From an uncultured Pelagibacteraceae bacterium (GTDB taxonomy: Bacteria; Pseudomonadota; Alphaproteobacteria; Pelagibacterales; Pelagibacteraceae): a stretch of 64,000 bases of DNA. The stretch covers positions 62,001-126,000 of the forward strand of contig CACFIH010000003.1 of NCBI GenBank assembly GCA_902566365.1. Direction: 5' to 3'. This document shows, one piece after another, positions 10,953 through 19,159 of this stretch; position 1 is the first letter of the stretch; each line of letters opens with the position of its first letter. The notes under the pieces are model-generated. The model saw only the letters and a program-made list of their open reading frames with translations. It did not search any database and was not told the origin of the DNA. The position numbers and the translations under genes were made by a program.

Positions 10953-11783
10953 ATGTATCAGCATAGAAGATTAACAACAAGTAGTTTTAATTTTTTTCAA
11001 AAATTCAAAAATTTTGACTATATATTGTTAATATGCATTTTATTATTAGGTTTTATCAGTCTTACAACTATGTATTCGACAGATGGTGGAAAAGTTTTAT
11101 TCCACACAAAAAGCCATTTCATTAAATTAGTAATATTTATAATTATGATGTTGATTATTTCTTTTATTAACATCAAGTACTGGTTTGCAATAGGATATAT
11201 ATCTTACTTAGTTGTAATCGGCCTATTGATTTGGACCTTTTTATTCGGGATAACTTCCTCAGGATCACAAAGATGGATAAATCTTTATTTTATCAATTTA
11301 CAACCATCAGAATTAATGAAAATTTTTATAATTCTTTGTTTAGCAAAATATTTTCATAGAATGAAATTAGAAAACGTTAATTCTCTTTATACAATTTTAA
11401 CCTCTTTAATAATCATATTATTACCAATGGGACTTGTGATTGTTCAGCCAGATTTAGGGACCTCTCTTCTTATTGCAATAAGTGGAATAGCTGTATTATG
11501 GTTTGCTGGTATAAATCACAAATATTTCATATATACTATGATTGGTTTTGTAATTTCATTACCTTTTATTATAGCTTTCTTGAAACCATACCAAAAATTA
11601 AGAGTTCTGACCTTTTTAAATCCAGATAAAGATCCATTAGGTGCTGGTTATCAGATTATACAATCAAAAATAGCTGTAGGCTCAGGTGGAATTTTTGGAA
11701 AAGGTTTTTTTAAAAGGAACTCAAAGTTATCTAGAATTTTTACCAGAAAAACATACAGATTTTATTTTTACACTTTTTTCTGA
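10953..11783 (+). CDS. rodA: Peptidoglycan glycosyltransferase RodA, N-terminal fragment (frameshifted)
   Basis: RodA is the SEDS-family polymerase that makes glycan strands with PBP2. This 276-aa reading covers about seven membrane segments with the SEDS motifs [25 protein letters not shown] and [20 protein letters not shown]. Homology stops at GIFGKGF; the tail [20 protein letters not shown] is out of frame. Correct SEDS sequence ([20 protein letters not shown]) continues in the +1 frame after a run of seven T. An intact RodA of about 370 aa would be restored with one T fewer. Confidence 0.88.
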   Translation: MYQHRRLTTSSFNFFQKFKNFDYILLICILLLGFISLTTMYSTDGGKVLFHTKSHFIKLVIFIIMMLIISFINIKYWFAIGYISYLVVIGLLIWTFLFGITSSGSQRWINLYFINLQPSELMKIFIILCLAKYFHRMKLENVNSLYTILTSLIIILLPMGLVIVQPDLGTSLLIAISGIAVLWFAGINHKYFIYTMIGFVISLPFIIAFLKPYQKLRVLTFLNPDKDPLGAGYQIIQSKIAVGSGGIFGKGFFKRNSKLSRIFTRKTYRFYFYTFF

Positions 11784-12081
11784 AGAATTTGGTTTTGTAG
11801 GCTCTGCTCTTTTATTGATTATTTATGCAATAATTATATATAGGATTGTTGTAATTGGAGCCGCTTCAAGAAGTTATTTTGCAAAAATTTTTTGTTATAG
11901 TTTTGGTGCTGCAATATTTGTTTTTATAACTATCAATATGAGTATGGTGCTTGGTTTACTACCTATAGTTGGTTCTCCACTGCCAATAATGTCTTACGGA
12001 GGTTCCTCAATGTTGGCTACAATGATTGGCTTTGGAATAGTAATGAGCGCAAAAGTTCACAGTCAACAATTAATTGCTTAA
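11686..12081 (+). CDS. rodA: Peptidoglycan glycosyltransferase RodA, C-terminal fragment (frameshifted)
   Basis: This frame carries the rest of Rod[18 protein letters not shown], the conserved loop [12 protein letters not shown], and the last two or three membrane helices ending with [20 protein letters not shown], the SEDS C-terminal signature. The ATG at 11686 is a chance internal codon; real homology begins at about 11706, where the upstream frame is lost. Alone it would be a non-functional fragment. It is followed by a 49-base gap to the next gene. Confidence 0.85.
   Translation: MEFLEKVFLKGTQSYLEFLPEKHTDFIFTLFSEEFGFVGSALLLIIYAIIIYRIVVIGAASRSYFAKIFCYSFGAAIFVFITINMSMVLGLLPIVGSPLPIMSYGGSSMLATMIGFGIVMSAKVHSQQLIA
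11705..11711 (+). other. rodA: T7 homopolymer at the rodA frameshift
   Basis: The run TTTTTTT followed by AAAA lies exactly where protein homology changes frame. Reading six T instead of seven restores [15 protein letters not shown] one-base homopolymer error in sequencing or assembly is the simplest explanation. Slippage of RNA polymerase on the run, or a real mutation, are alternatives. Confidence 0.8.
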
Positions 12082-12130
12082 GTACTATTTGTCACCTAAA
12101 TTATCTTTAGTTTAAATTGTATAAAGATTT

Positions 12131-13372
12131 ATGGCAAAAAACTTAAAAATTGGTGTTATTGGAGCTGGAATCCAAGGAGTTTCAAATGCATTATTTCTTC
12201 AAAAAAAAGGTTTTGAAGTTACAATTTTTGATAGAGAAGAGCCTGGAAGCCCAGTGGCATCTTACGGAAATGCAGGTCATTTCTCCCCATATGCGTCCTT
12301 ATCTTTGAATAGAACAGATGTATTAGCAGATGTTCCTGCTATGTTATTAAGTTCAACAGGACCTTTGGCATTAAAATGGAACTATGTGCCTAGAATGATT
12401 CCTTGGTTCATAAAATTTATTTTAAATACTTCTAAAAATAAAATGATGCATACTGCAAGAAATATGCACCAAATTTTAGATTTAGCATTACCAGCATATG
12501 ATGAACTTTTTGATGAAATTAATTTGGATGGATTGGTAGAAAATAAAGGAATTCTTTATATCTGGAATGATAAGGATTTAAAAAGTAGAGATCTAGAAAT
12601 TAAAGTTAGAGATGAACTTGGTGTGAAACAACAACTTGTAAATAAAGCTGAAATTCATGATTTAGAACCAAATATAAAACCTTTTTATCACGCTGGTGTA
12701 TATTACCCGTATGCTAGACATGCAAGAAACCCTAAAAAAATTTTATTAAAATTCTTTGAACTATTTTTAAAAAAAGGTGGAAAATTTGAAAAAAAAGATA
12801 TTAAAGATATCCAATTTAATACTCAAAAACCAATTATTGTATCAGATGATAAAAGATACAATTTTGATAAAGTTGTAATTGCTTGCGGAGCTTTTTCAAA
12901 AAGATTGACTGATAATTTAGGTGAAAGAATACCTCTAGATACTGAAAGAGGTTATCACGTCCATTTTAAAAATTGTGACCATTTGTTAAGTAGACCAGTT
13001 ATTTTTTCAAATAGAGGTTTTGGAATAACCCCAATGGAACAGGGTTTGAGAGTTGTAGGCACTGTAGAATTTGGTGGATTGAATAATCCGTTATCAAAAT
13101 CAAGAATTAAAAATTTGATTAATAATGCTAAATACATGTTAGGAGATCTTCCAGAACATGAAGATGAATGGTTAGGTTTTAGACCAACACTTCCAGATTT
13201 TCTTCCAGTAATGGGACCATCTAAAAATCATAAAAATGTATTTTATTGCTTTGGCCATCATCATTTAGGATGGACTTTAGGACCAATATCTGGAAAGATC
13301 GTTTCCGGAATGATAGCTAAAGAAAACACCAATTTAAATTTAAATCCTTATAGCTCAAAAAGATTTAATTAA
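12131..13372 (+). CDS. FAD-dependent D-amino-acid dehydrogenase (DadA-like)
   Basis: This is a DAO-superfamily flavoprotein that most likely oxidises a D-amino acid or related secondary amine and passes electrons to the respiratory chain. The N-terminal FAD site GVIGAGIQGVSNALFL is at residues 8-23, followed by ASYGNAGHFSPYA, a DadA-type pattern. A conserved C-terminal block (VFYCFGHHHLGWTLGPISGK) closes the flavin site. The length of 413 aa equals DadA. It is the first gene after the shape operon and is followed 4 bases later by an EamA transporter. The substrate is unknown. Confidence 0.82.
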   Translation: MAKNLKIGVIGAGIQGVSNALFLQKKGFEVTIFDREEPGSPVASYGNAGHFSPYASLSLNRTDVLADVPAMLLSSTGPLALKWNYVPRMIPWFIKFILNTSKNKMMHTARNMHQILDLALPAYDELFDEINLDGLVENKGILYIWNDKDLKSRDLEIKVRDELGVKQQLVNKAEIHDLEPNIKPFYHAGVYYPYARHARNPKKILLKFFELFLKKGGKFEKKDIKDIQFNTQKPIIVSDDKRYNFDKVVIACGAFSKRLTDNLGERIPLDTERGYHVHFKNCDHLLSRPVIFSNRGFGITPMEQGLRVVGTVEFGGLNNPLSKSRIKNLINNAKYMLGDLPEHEDEWLGFRPTLPDFLPVMGPSKNHKNVFYCFGHHHLGWTLGPISGKIVSGMIAKENTNLNLNPYSSKRFN

Positions 13373-13376
13373 TAAA

Positions 13377-14270
13377 ATGCAAAATACTAAGGCATACATA
13401 ATGCTAGTATGTGCAACACTATTTTGGGCAGGAAACTTTACATTAGCAAAGCTTGCTTACTTGGAAAATATACCTCCAAACTCACTCGCATTTTTAAGGT
13501 GGTGCCTTGTATGGATAATATTACTTCCCTTCACTTATAAAGAGATATTAAAATTAATAAATCAGATTAAATTAAATTTATCGTTATTTCTTATTCTAGG
13601 TTCTACTAGTGTATGTATATTTACTTCTTTTACCTATAATGCTTTAAATTATACTCAAGTAATAAATGCATCGCTCTTTAATACCGCAATACCTGTAACA
13701 ATAATTTTAGTTTGTTTTTTATTAAAAATTGAAAAAACAAATATTTTTCAAATATCTGGATTACTTATTTCAGTTTTAGGAATTTTAGCTATTATTACTA
13801 AACTTGATCTAAATATTTTACTTACCTTAAATTTTAATAAAGGAGACTTATTTATGGTTGGTGCAATTATTGCTTGGGGAATATATTCTGCGTATTTGAG
13901 AAAAAGAACCTTCGAAGTATCTTTGCTTGCTCTTGTCCATATAATTTGCACATTTGGATTAATTTTTCTTTTGCCTCTATTTATTTTAGATATGATACAA
14001 GGCAAAATTATTGAGATGAGTAGTAATTTTTTTTATATTTTAGCTTATGTCGCAATATTTCCAAGTATTGGATCTTATTATTGTTGGGCAGGAGCAGTTT
14101 CTATCATTGGAGCAAATAGAGCAGGAATATTTTTATCTTTAATTCCATTATTTAGCACCTTAATGGCTATATTTTTTTATAGTGAAAAATTTCAATTTTT
14201 TCACTTGATTGGAGCAATTTTAATTATATTAGGTTTATTTTTATCAAATAAGGAAATTAAAAATGCTTAA
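13377..14270 (+). CDS. EamA-family (drug/metabolite superfamily) transporter
   Basis: The 297 residues make ten hydrophobic segments in two homologous halves, the DMT/EamA architecture. Typical motifs are LFWAGNFTLAKLAY near the N-terminus, LNYTQVINASLFNTAIPV in the first half and SIIGANRAGIFLSLIPLFS in the second. Such proteins move amino acids, nucleosides or metabolites, usually outward, by secondary transport. It overlaps the next gene by 8 bases, so it probably acts in the same operon as the DadA-like and 2-hydroxyacid dehydrogenases. Substrate cannot be inferred. Confidence 0.85.
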   Translation: MQNTKAYIMLVCATLFWAGNFTLAKLAYLENIPPNSLAFLRWCLVWIILLPFTYKEILKLINQIKLNLSLFLILGSTSVCIFTSFTYNALNYTQVINASLFNTAIPVTIILVCFLLKIEKTNIFQISGLLISVLGILAIITKLDLNILLTLNFNKGDLFMVGAIIAWGIYSAYLRKRTFEVSLLALVHIICTFGLIFLLPLFILDMIQGKIIEMSSNFFYILAYVAIFPSIGSYYCWAGAVSIIGANRAGIFLSLIPLFSTLMAIFFYSEKFQFFHLIGAILIILGLFLSNKEIKNA

Positions 14271-15213
14271 AGTTGCAATATTGGATGATTATCAAAATGT
14301 TTCACAACAATTCGTTGATTTAAAAAAACTTTCAGGAAAATATGAGTTTAAAATCTTTAGCGAACCATTTGAAGATGAGGCTGATACTCTTGAACAATTA
14401 GCTGACTTTGAAGCATTGTTAATAATGCGTGAGAGAACGCCAATGACTAAAAATATAATTGATAATTTACCAAAATTGAAATTTATAATTACAAGTGGGT
14501 CAAGAAATAAATCAATCGACTTAGAGGCTGCAAAAAAAAGAAATGTTATTGTTTGTGGTACAGAAATTAATATTCATCCAACACCTGAATTAACTTGGGC
14601 CTTGATTTTAGGACTTGCAAGAAATTTAAAAGAAGAAATTGATAATATGTATCAAGGTTATTGGCAAACTACCATAGGTGTAGAACTTAAAGGAAAAATT
14701 TTAGGATTAATTGGTCTTGGTCGAGTAGGTTCCGAGGTTGCAAAAATAGGAAAAGCTTTTGGAATGCAGGTAATGGCTTGGAGTGAAAATTTAGATTTAA
14801 GTAAATGTAAAGAACTTGATGTCTTGCCATGCAGCAAAGAAGATTTAATTTCAAATTCGGACTTTCTGTCAGTTCATGTTCAGGGAGGAGAAAGGTACAA
14901 GGATTGTATAACTATAAAAGAATTAGATAAAATGAAAAAAACATCTTTTCTAATTAATACTTCAAGAGGTCCTATTGTAAATGAAGATGATTTAATCATA
15001 GCTTTGTCTACAAATGAAATAGCTGGGGCTGGAATTGATGTTTATGAAAAGGAACCATTGCCCGAAAATAATAAATTAAGATTTTTGCCTAATGCTCTAC
15101 TCACTCCACACATTGGTTATGTAACAGCAGAAAATTATACAATTTTTTATAATCAAATGATTGAAGCTTTAGAGGCATGTGTGGATGGTAAGCCTATTCG
15201 TGTAATTCAATAA
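14263..15213 (+). CDS. D-isomer-specific 2-hydroxyacid dehydrogenase
   Basis: It belongs to the SerA/HprA/LdhA-type NAD(P)-dependent family that interconverts 2-ketoacids and D-2-hydroxyacids. The nucleotide-binding motif GLIGLGRVGSEVAKIG is near residue 150. The catalytic triad is recognisable: Arg in NTSRGPIVNEDDL, Glu in GIDVYEKEPLP and His in LLTPHIGYVT. The length is 316 aa. Its ATG overlaps the EamA gene, and 2 bases separate it from the HDAC-like gene. Next to a D-amino-acid dehydrogenase, which yields 2-ketoacids, reduction of such a product is a reasonable inference, but the substrate is unproven. Confidence 0.88.
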   Translation: MLKVAILDDYQNVSQQFVDLKKLSGKYEFKIFSEPFEDEADTLEQLADFEALLIMRERTPMTKNIIDNLPKLKFIITSGSRNKSIDLEAAKKRNVIVCGTEINIHPTPELTWALILGLARNLKEEIDNMYQGYWQTTIGVELKGKILGLIGLGRVGSEVAKIGKAFGMQVMAWSENLDLSKCKELDVLPCSKEDLISNSDFLSVHVQGGERYKDCITIKELDKMKKTSFLINTSRGPIVNEDDLIIALSTNEIAGAGIDVYEKEPLPENNKLRFLPNALLTPHIGYVTAENYTIFYNQMIEALEACVDGKPIRVIQ

Positions 15214-15215
15214 AA

Positions 15216-16109
15216 ATGGATCTACCAGTTGTAAATCATAAAGATTATTTTGCAAAAATTGGCGACGATCATAAATTTCCAATTAAAAAATTTGGTGAAC
15301 TTGCAAATTATTTGATAAAAAAAAAGATAGTAAAAAAATTTCATAATCCATATCCATGTTCTGAAGAAACTTTAAAAAGAGCACATTCAGAAAAGTACAT
15401 TAAAGATATTAAAGATAAAACTTTAGATCAAAACTCAATTAAAAAGATTGGTTTTCCGTTAGTCGATAGTGTAGTTCAAAGATCTTTAATAGCAACAGGT
15501 GGAACCGTTTTAGCATCCAAACTCGCAATTAACTATGGCTTAGCTTGCAATACTGCGGGAGGAAGTCATCATGCAAATTTTGAGGGAGGAGCAGGCTATT
15601 GTGTATTTAATGATGTTGCAGTTGCGGCACAATATTTATTAGATAGAGGATTAGCCGGAAAGATATTAATTGTTGATCTAGATGTACATCAAGGAAACGG
15701 TAATGCAGATATATTTAAAGATAACAGAAATGTTTTTACTTTTAGCATGCATTCAAAAACAAATTATCCAGCTAAAAAATCTATTAGTGATCTAGATATT
15801 GAGCTTGATGACAATATGGAGGATGCACAATATATCAAGATACTTAAATTTTATTTAGATCAACTTAATCAAGAAAACTTTGATTACGTTTTTTATATAG
15901 CTGGTGTTGATGTACATTTTAATGATCGTTTAGGTAAATTAAATATTTCAGACGAGGGAATAAGAAAAAGAGATGAAATTGTAACAGAAAATTTTTTTTC
16001 TAAAGGCATTCCTCTTTGTGGTGTTTTAGGTGGCGGATACAATAAAGATTTTGAAAAACTTGTTGAATTACACTCTATTTTACACCAATCATGTGCTAGA
16101 TTAATATAA
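15216..16109 (+). CDS. Histone-deacetylase-superfamily amidohydrolase (HDAC/AcuC/acetylpolyamine type)
   Basis: Members remove acyl groups from amines with a Zn-dependent arginase-deacetylase fold. Family motifs are present: active-site HH in GGSHHANFEGGAGYC, the metal-binding D-x-H in VDLDVHQGNGNADIF, a further Asp in GVDVHFNDRLG and the catalytic Tyr in GGGYN. The length of 297 aa fits the short bacterial class. In bacteria these usually act on acetylpolyamines or other small acetylated amines rather than histones. It lies 2 bases after the 2-hydroxyacid dehydrogenase and 3 bases before msrB. The substrate is not known. Confidence 0.88.
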   Translation: MDLPVVNHKDYFAKIGDDHKFPIKKFGELANYLIKKKIVKKFHNPYPCSEETLKRAHSEKYIKDIKDKTLDQNSIKKIGFPLVDSVVQRSLIATGGTVLASKLAINYGLACNTAGGSHHANFEGGAGYCVFNDVAVAAQYLLDRGLAGKILIVDLDVHQGNGNADIFKDNRNVFTFSMHSKTNYPAKKSISDLDIELDDNMEDAQYIKILKFYLDQLNQENFDYVFYIAGVDVHFNDRLGKLNISDEGIRKRDEIVTENFFSKGIPLCGVLGGGYNKDFEKLVELHSILHQSCARLI

Positions 16110-16112
16110 TCA

Positions 16113-16481
16113 ATGAACAAAAAAAATCCAAACCTTTCGGCTGAACAAAAGTTAATAATGTTTGAAGATGGAACTGAACCACCAGGCACAAGTGAATTGA
16201 ATAATGAAAAACGTGAGGGAAGTTATCATTGTGCAAACTGTGGAGTAAAATTATTTGAGTCTAAATCAAAATATGAAAGTGGATCAGGCTGGCCATCATT
16301 TTTTCAAGCATTACCAGAAGTTTTTGAAACTAAAACAGATCATTTATTAGGATATGCGCGCACAGAATATCATTGCAAAAACTGTAATGCTCATCACGGT
16401 CATATTTTTGATGATGGCCCACAACCAACTGGTAAAAGATATTGTAATAATGGTGTTTGTTTAACTTTTAAACCTAAATAA
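16113..16481 (+). CDS. msrB: Peptide-methionine (R)-S-oxide reductase
   Basis: MsrB reduces methionine-R-sulfoxide in oxidised proteins. The 122-aa sequence has both zinc-binding CxxC pairs (CANC and CKNC), the core GSGWPSFFQAL, the HCKNCNAHHGHIFDDGP block and the catalytic cysteine in GKRYCNNG. A second Cys (GVCL) four residues after the catalytic one replaces the more usual small residue. It is the last gene of the plus-strand run, ending 2 bases from the end of grxC on the other strand with no terminator visible. Confidence 0.96.
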   Translation: MNKKNPNLSAEQKLIMFEDGTEPPGTSELNNEKREGSYHCANCGVKLFESKSKYESGSGWPSFFQALPEVFETKTDHLLGYARTEYHCKNCNAHHGHIFDDGPQPTGKRYCNNGVCLTFKPK

Positions 16482-16483
16482 TT

Positions 16484-16738
16484 TTATTTAAGTAAATCTT
16501 GAAGCTTATTTTCTTTCTCTAAAGCTCTTATTTCATCGTAACCACCAATATGTTCATCATCAAAAAATATTTGTGGTATTGTTCTTTTTCCATTTGCTTT
16601 TTTAATCATCTCTTCCATTGCTCCATCTACTGTTGCAATATTAATTTCATTGTACGAAGCATTGTTTCTACTTAATAATCTTTTTGCTGCATCACAATAG
16701 TTACAAAGTGGACCTGTATAGATTGTAATATTTTTCAT
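16484..16738 (-). CDS. grxC: Glutaredoxin (GrxC type)
   Basis: A dithiol glutaredoxin of 84 aa that reduces disulfides with glutathione. The active site CNYC is in TGPLCNYCDAAK (residues 8-19); the cis-proline motif GKRTIPQIFFDD and the GSH-binding GGYDEIRAL are present. It lies 3 bases after the DUF2805 gene on the same strand, so the two form a small operon. Its 3' end faces msrB, another thiol-redox repair gene, but from the opposite strand. Confidence 0.95.
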   Translation of the reverse strand: MKNITIYTGPLCNYCDAAKRLLSRNNASYNEINIATVDGAMEEMIKKANGKRTIPQIFFDDEHIGGYDEIRALEKENKLQDLLK

Positions 16739-16741
16739 AAA

Positions 16742-17038
16742 TTATAGATAATCATTTTTTTTAATTTTACTAGATATTTGTTTTCTAGAGTATTCAAATT
16801 TTTTTCTGTGTTTAATACTTTTTTCGTGAACTCTTTTTCTCCATAATCTAAATGAGGATGGTTTAAGAGACCTCCTCATTAATTTAATAACATCTGACTC
16901 TGACTTCCCTGTCCTTTTTTCAATTTCCTCAAAAGTGATCCTGTCAGCCCAGGCTGCCCAGATGACCCAATCTGGATCCTCTAATTTTGGCTCAGGATTT
17001 TTGACCCTGGTTACAGGCCTGTGACCTTTTTTTTTCAT
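16742..17038 (-). CDS. DUF2805 / TIGR03643 family small protein
   Basis: This 98-aa basic protein matches the DUF2805 pattern, recognised from IWAAWADRITFEEIEKRTGK, then SESDVIKLMRRSLKPSSFRL and WRKRVHEKSIKHRKK. The middle looks like a helix-turn-helix, and the ends are lysine/arginine-rich, suggesting nucleic-acid binding. No function is established for the family as far as I know. An AAAGGA ribosome binding site lies just before the ATG. It leads the two-gene unit with grxC and diverges from the LysE gene across a 120-base spacer holding hairpins. Confidence 0.8.
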   Translation of the reverse strand: MKKKGHRPVTRVKNPEPKLEDPDWVIWAAWADRITFEEIEKRTGKSESDVIKLMRRSLKPSSFRLWRKRVHEKSIKHRKKFEYSRKQISSKIKKNDYL

Positions 17039-17063
17039 AATTCCTTTATATTTGAAAAAAATC

Positions 17064-17069
17064 TATAAT
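17064..17069 (+). promoter_or_regulatory. Perfect -10 box (TATAAT) ahead of a hairpin leader
   Basis: TATAAT occurs in the 120-base spacer between DUF2805 and the LysE-type gene. At the -35 position there is only a weak TTCCTT (17041-17046, 17-base spacer). Transcription would start near 17076 and run into the paired hairpins and terminator that follow. This is suggestive only, since such boxes are frequent in AT-rich DNA. Confidence 0.4.
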
Positions 17070-17083
17070 GCATTTTTTTTTGG

Positions 17084-17158
17084 ATCTGATATATTCAGAT
17101 TTGATAGTCCTTCTTAGCCATCTTTAGCTCCCGGTTTTTAAGGACTATCTTTTTTTTT
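17084..17158 (+). ncRNA. Candidate structured leader or small RNA ending in an intrinsic terminator
   Basis: Two perfect inverted repeats stand in tandem: ATCTGA/TCAGAT (17084-17100, loop 5) and GATAGTCCTT/AAGGACTATC (17103-17112 and 17140-17149, loop 27). The second is followed by nine T (17150-17158), and the next base starts the ATG of the LysE-type gene. The long loop contains AGC...GCTCCCGG, more complex than a plain terminator loop. The arrangement fits an attenuator or riboswitch-like leader, or a short independent RNA. The loop loosely recalls marine SAM-type riboswitch cores, but I cannot verify that. Confidence 0.5.
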
Positions 17159-17773
17159 ATGCTTCCTTTAGATTTTGTCCTTTTTTTACAAATTATTATT
17201 TTTCTGTTTATTACTCCTGGTACTCCAAGAATAGTAATTGTTTCTTATTCGATGAATTATGGAATTCGAAATTGTGTTTGGACTGCATTTGGAGATATTA
17301 CTGCAAATTTTATTCAAGCAACTTTAGTTATTTTTGTTTTAGGAACTTTTCTTTCTGAAAGTCCAACTTTTTTAAATTTTTTTAAATGGATTGGAGTAAT
17401 TTATTTACTTTATTTAGCTTATGATGTTTATAAATCTGCACCAAAAGATATCAATTCAAAAATAATTTCATCAAAAAGTGTATTTTCTTTTTTTAAAGAT
17501 GGCTTTTTAGTTGCAGGAACAAGTCCTAAGGCTTGGCTATTTTTTCCTTTAATATTTCCACAGTTTATTGATTTTAATTCCAATTATGTTGTTCAATTTT
17601 TTATTTTGATCACAACCTATGTAGTATTAGATTTTTTATCTTTAATTGGTTATGCAATCCTTGCACAAAAATTAATTATTTGGATAAAAGCTAATCCAAA
17701 AACAATTAATACAATCTCAGCGAGTGTTTTAGTTGTTATTGCTTTAATAATTATTGTTACACAACAATATTAA
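17159..17773 (+). CDS. LysE/RhtB-family amino-acid exporter
   Basis: The 204 residues form about six membrane helices in the LysE pattern. The family N-terminal motif appears as FITPGTPRIVIVSYSMNYGIRN, a variant of the usual TPGP. The middle (KWIGVIYLLYLAYDVYKSA, FFKDGFLVAGTSPKAWLFF) is typical. These proteins export basic amino acids, homoserine, threonine or related molecules. The ATG comes directly after the T-tract of a terminator-like hairpin, leaving no normal ribosome binding site, so expression may depend on refolding of the leader. The substrate is unknown. Confidence 0.85.
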   Translation: MLPLDFVLFLQIIIFLFITPGTPRIVIVSYSMNYGIRNCVWTAFGDITANFIQATLVIFVLGTFLSESPTFLNFFKWIGVIYLLYLAYDVYKSAPKDINSKIISSKSVFSFFKDGFLVAGTSPKAWLFFPLIFPQFIDFNSNYVVQFFILITTYVVLDFLSLIGYAILAQKLIIWIKANPKTINTISASVLVVIALIIIVTQQY

Positions 17774-17799
17774 AATAACCTCTGATGATGTTTTGTCAC

Positions 17800-17828
17800 T
17801 TGAAAATCACTTAATTTCTTTATTAAAT
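17800..17828 (+). promoter_or_regulatory. Candidate promoter for the first Liv binding-protein gene
   Basis: TTGAAA (17800-17805) and TTAAAT (17823-17828) are spaced by 17 bases in the 91-base gap before the binding-protein gene; transcription would begin about 30 bases upstream of the ATG. An AAAGGA ribosome binding site follows. The -10 match is moderate. Confidence 0.4.
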
Positions 17829-17864
17829 CAGCATTTAATTAATTAATTAACCAAAGGAAATAAA

Positions 17865-19103
17865 ATGAAACTAAATAAATTAATTTTAAGTTTTATTTCT
17901 GCGATAGCAATTTTATTTTCAACTTCTGTTGTTTCATTTGCAAAAGTGGTAGGTGATAAAATTGTACTTGGTGCTGCAATTTCTCTAACAGGAAAATACT
18001 CATCTAACGGTGTTCATACTCAAAATGGCTATAACATGGCTGTTGATAGAATAAATGACATGGGTGGTGTAAAAGTTGGTGGAAAAACTTATAAGTTTGA
18101 AATCATTTATTACGATGATGAATCAAACCCAAAAAGAGCAGCTCAATTAGCAGAAAGATTAATATCTCAGGATGGTGTTGAGTTTATGCTTGGACCATAT
18201 AGTTCAGGATTAACAAAAGCGATTGCACCAGTAACAGAAAAATACGGTGTTCCAATGGTTGAAGCAAATGGTGCTTCTAGATCTTTGTTTACTAAAGGTT
18301 ACAAATATCTATTCGCAGTTTTAGCTCCAGCAAACTTGTATCTTGATGTTGCTATAGATTTAGCAGTTGAAAAGAACAATGGAAAACCAGTAACAGTTGC
18401 TATGGCGTTTGAACAAGATGCATTTTCTCAGGATGTAAGATTGGGAGTTTTAGATGCAATTAAAAGAACAGGTTCTAAAAAAGTAATAGACGATAAATTA
18501 CCGAAAGAACTAAATGATATGGCTGCGACATTAGTAAAAGTCAAACAAATGAAGCCAGATGTTCTTGTTGTTTCAGGTCATACAAAAGGTGCTTTAACAG
18601 CAATTAGACAAATTGCTGAAATGAAAGTAGACGTACCGATGCTAGCAATGACACACTGTGATGCTGCGAAACTATCAAAACAACACGGTAAAAACTCTCA
18701 GTATGCATTATGTGCTTCTCAATGGCATAAAACATTAACTTATAAAGATGATTTCTTTAAAGATGGAATGAAATATGCGGCAGACTTTGAAAAAGAGTTT
18801 GGATATGATCCGCCATACCAGTCAGCAGAGTCTTCAGCAGCATTGTTAGTCTTCAAAGATGCTTTTGAAAGAGCTAATTCTTTTGATAAGAAAAAAGTGA
18901 GAGATGCTCTTGCAGCAACTAATATGCAAACATTCTATGGAAATATTAAGTTCGCAGAAGGTGGTCAAAATGTCGACAAACCAATGGTTCTTTTCCAAGT
19001 AATGTGTGATGGCTCAGGAAAATGTGAAAATAAAGTTGTAGCTCCAACTAAATGGGCTTCGGCTAAGTTAATTCATCCAATTCCTAAGTGGTCTGAAAGA
19101 TAA
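17865..19103 (+). CDS. Branched-chain/amino-acid ABC transporter substrate-binding protein (Liv-type, system 1)
   Basis: This periplasmic receptor of a Liv-type (HAAT) importer delivers an amino acid or related solute to the LivHM permease. A signal peptide is clear (hydrophobic 8-24, cleavage near SFA-KV). The mature part has the type I binding-protein fold: LGAAISLTGKYSSNG, YYDDESNPKRAAQLAERLI and LGPYSSGLTKAIAPV. The length of 412 aa is somewhat longer than E. coli LivK. It heads the operon and is separated from livH by an intrinsic terminator, so the receptor should be made in excess. The ligand cannot be read from sequence. Confidence 0.92.
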   Translation: MKLNKLILSFISAIAILFSTSVVSFAKVVGDKIVLGAAISLTGKYSSNGVHTQNGYNMAVDRINDMGGVKVGGKTYKFEIIYYDDESNPKRAAQLAERLISQDGVEFMLGPYSSGLTKAIAPVTEKYGVPMVEANGASRSLFTKGYKYLFAVLAPANLYLDVAIDLAVEKNNGKPVTVAMAFEQDAFSQDVRLGVLDAIKRTGSKKVIDDKLPKELNDMAATLVKVKQMKPDVLVVSGHTKGALTAIRQIAEMKVDVPMLAMTHCDAAKLSKQHGKNSQYALCASQWHKTLTYKDDFFKDGMKYAADFEKEFGYDPPYQSAESSAALLVFKDAFERANSFDKKKVRDALAATNMQTFYGNIKFAEGGQNVDKPMVLFQVMCDGSGKCENKVVAPTKWASAKLIHPIPKWSER

Positions 19104-19115
19104 AACAAATCTATA

Positions 19116-19148
19116 AATACCCCCTAAATCCTAGGGGGTATTTTTTTT
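19116..19148 (+). terminator. Intrinsic terminator between binding protein and permease
   Basis: Perfect 11-bp stem AATACCCCCTA/TAGGGGGTATT (19116-19126, 19132-19142) with a 5-base loop and a T8 tract (19141-19148). It starts 13 bases after the binding-protein stop and ends 11 bases before the livH ATG, where partial read-through would set a lower permease level. Confidence 0.9.
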
Positions 19149-19159
19149 AAGGGCTGATT

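Noticed and set aside
12082-12130. Possible promoter TTGTCA...TATAAA before the DadA-like gene
   Set aside because: The spacer is 25 bases, too long for a sigma70 promoter.
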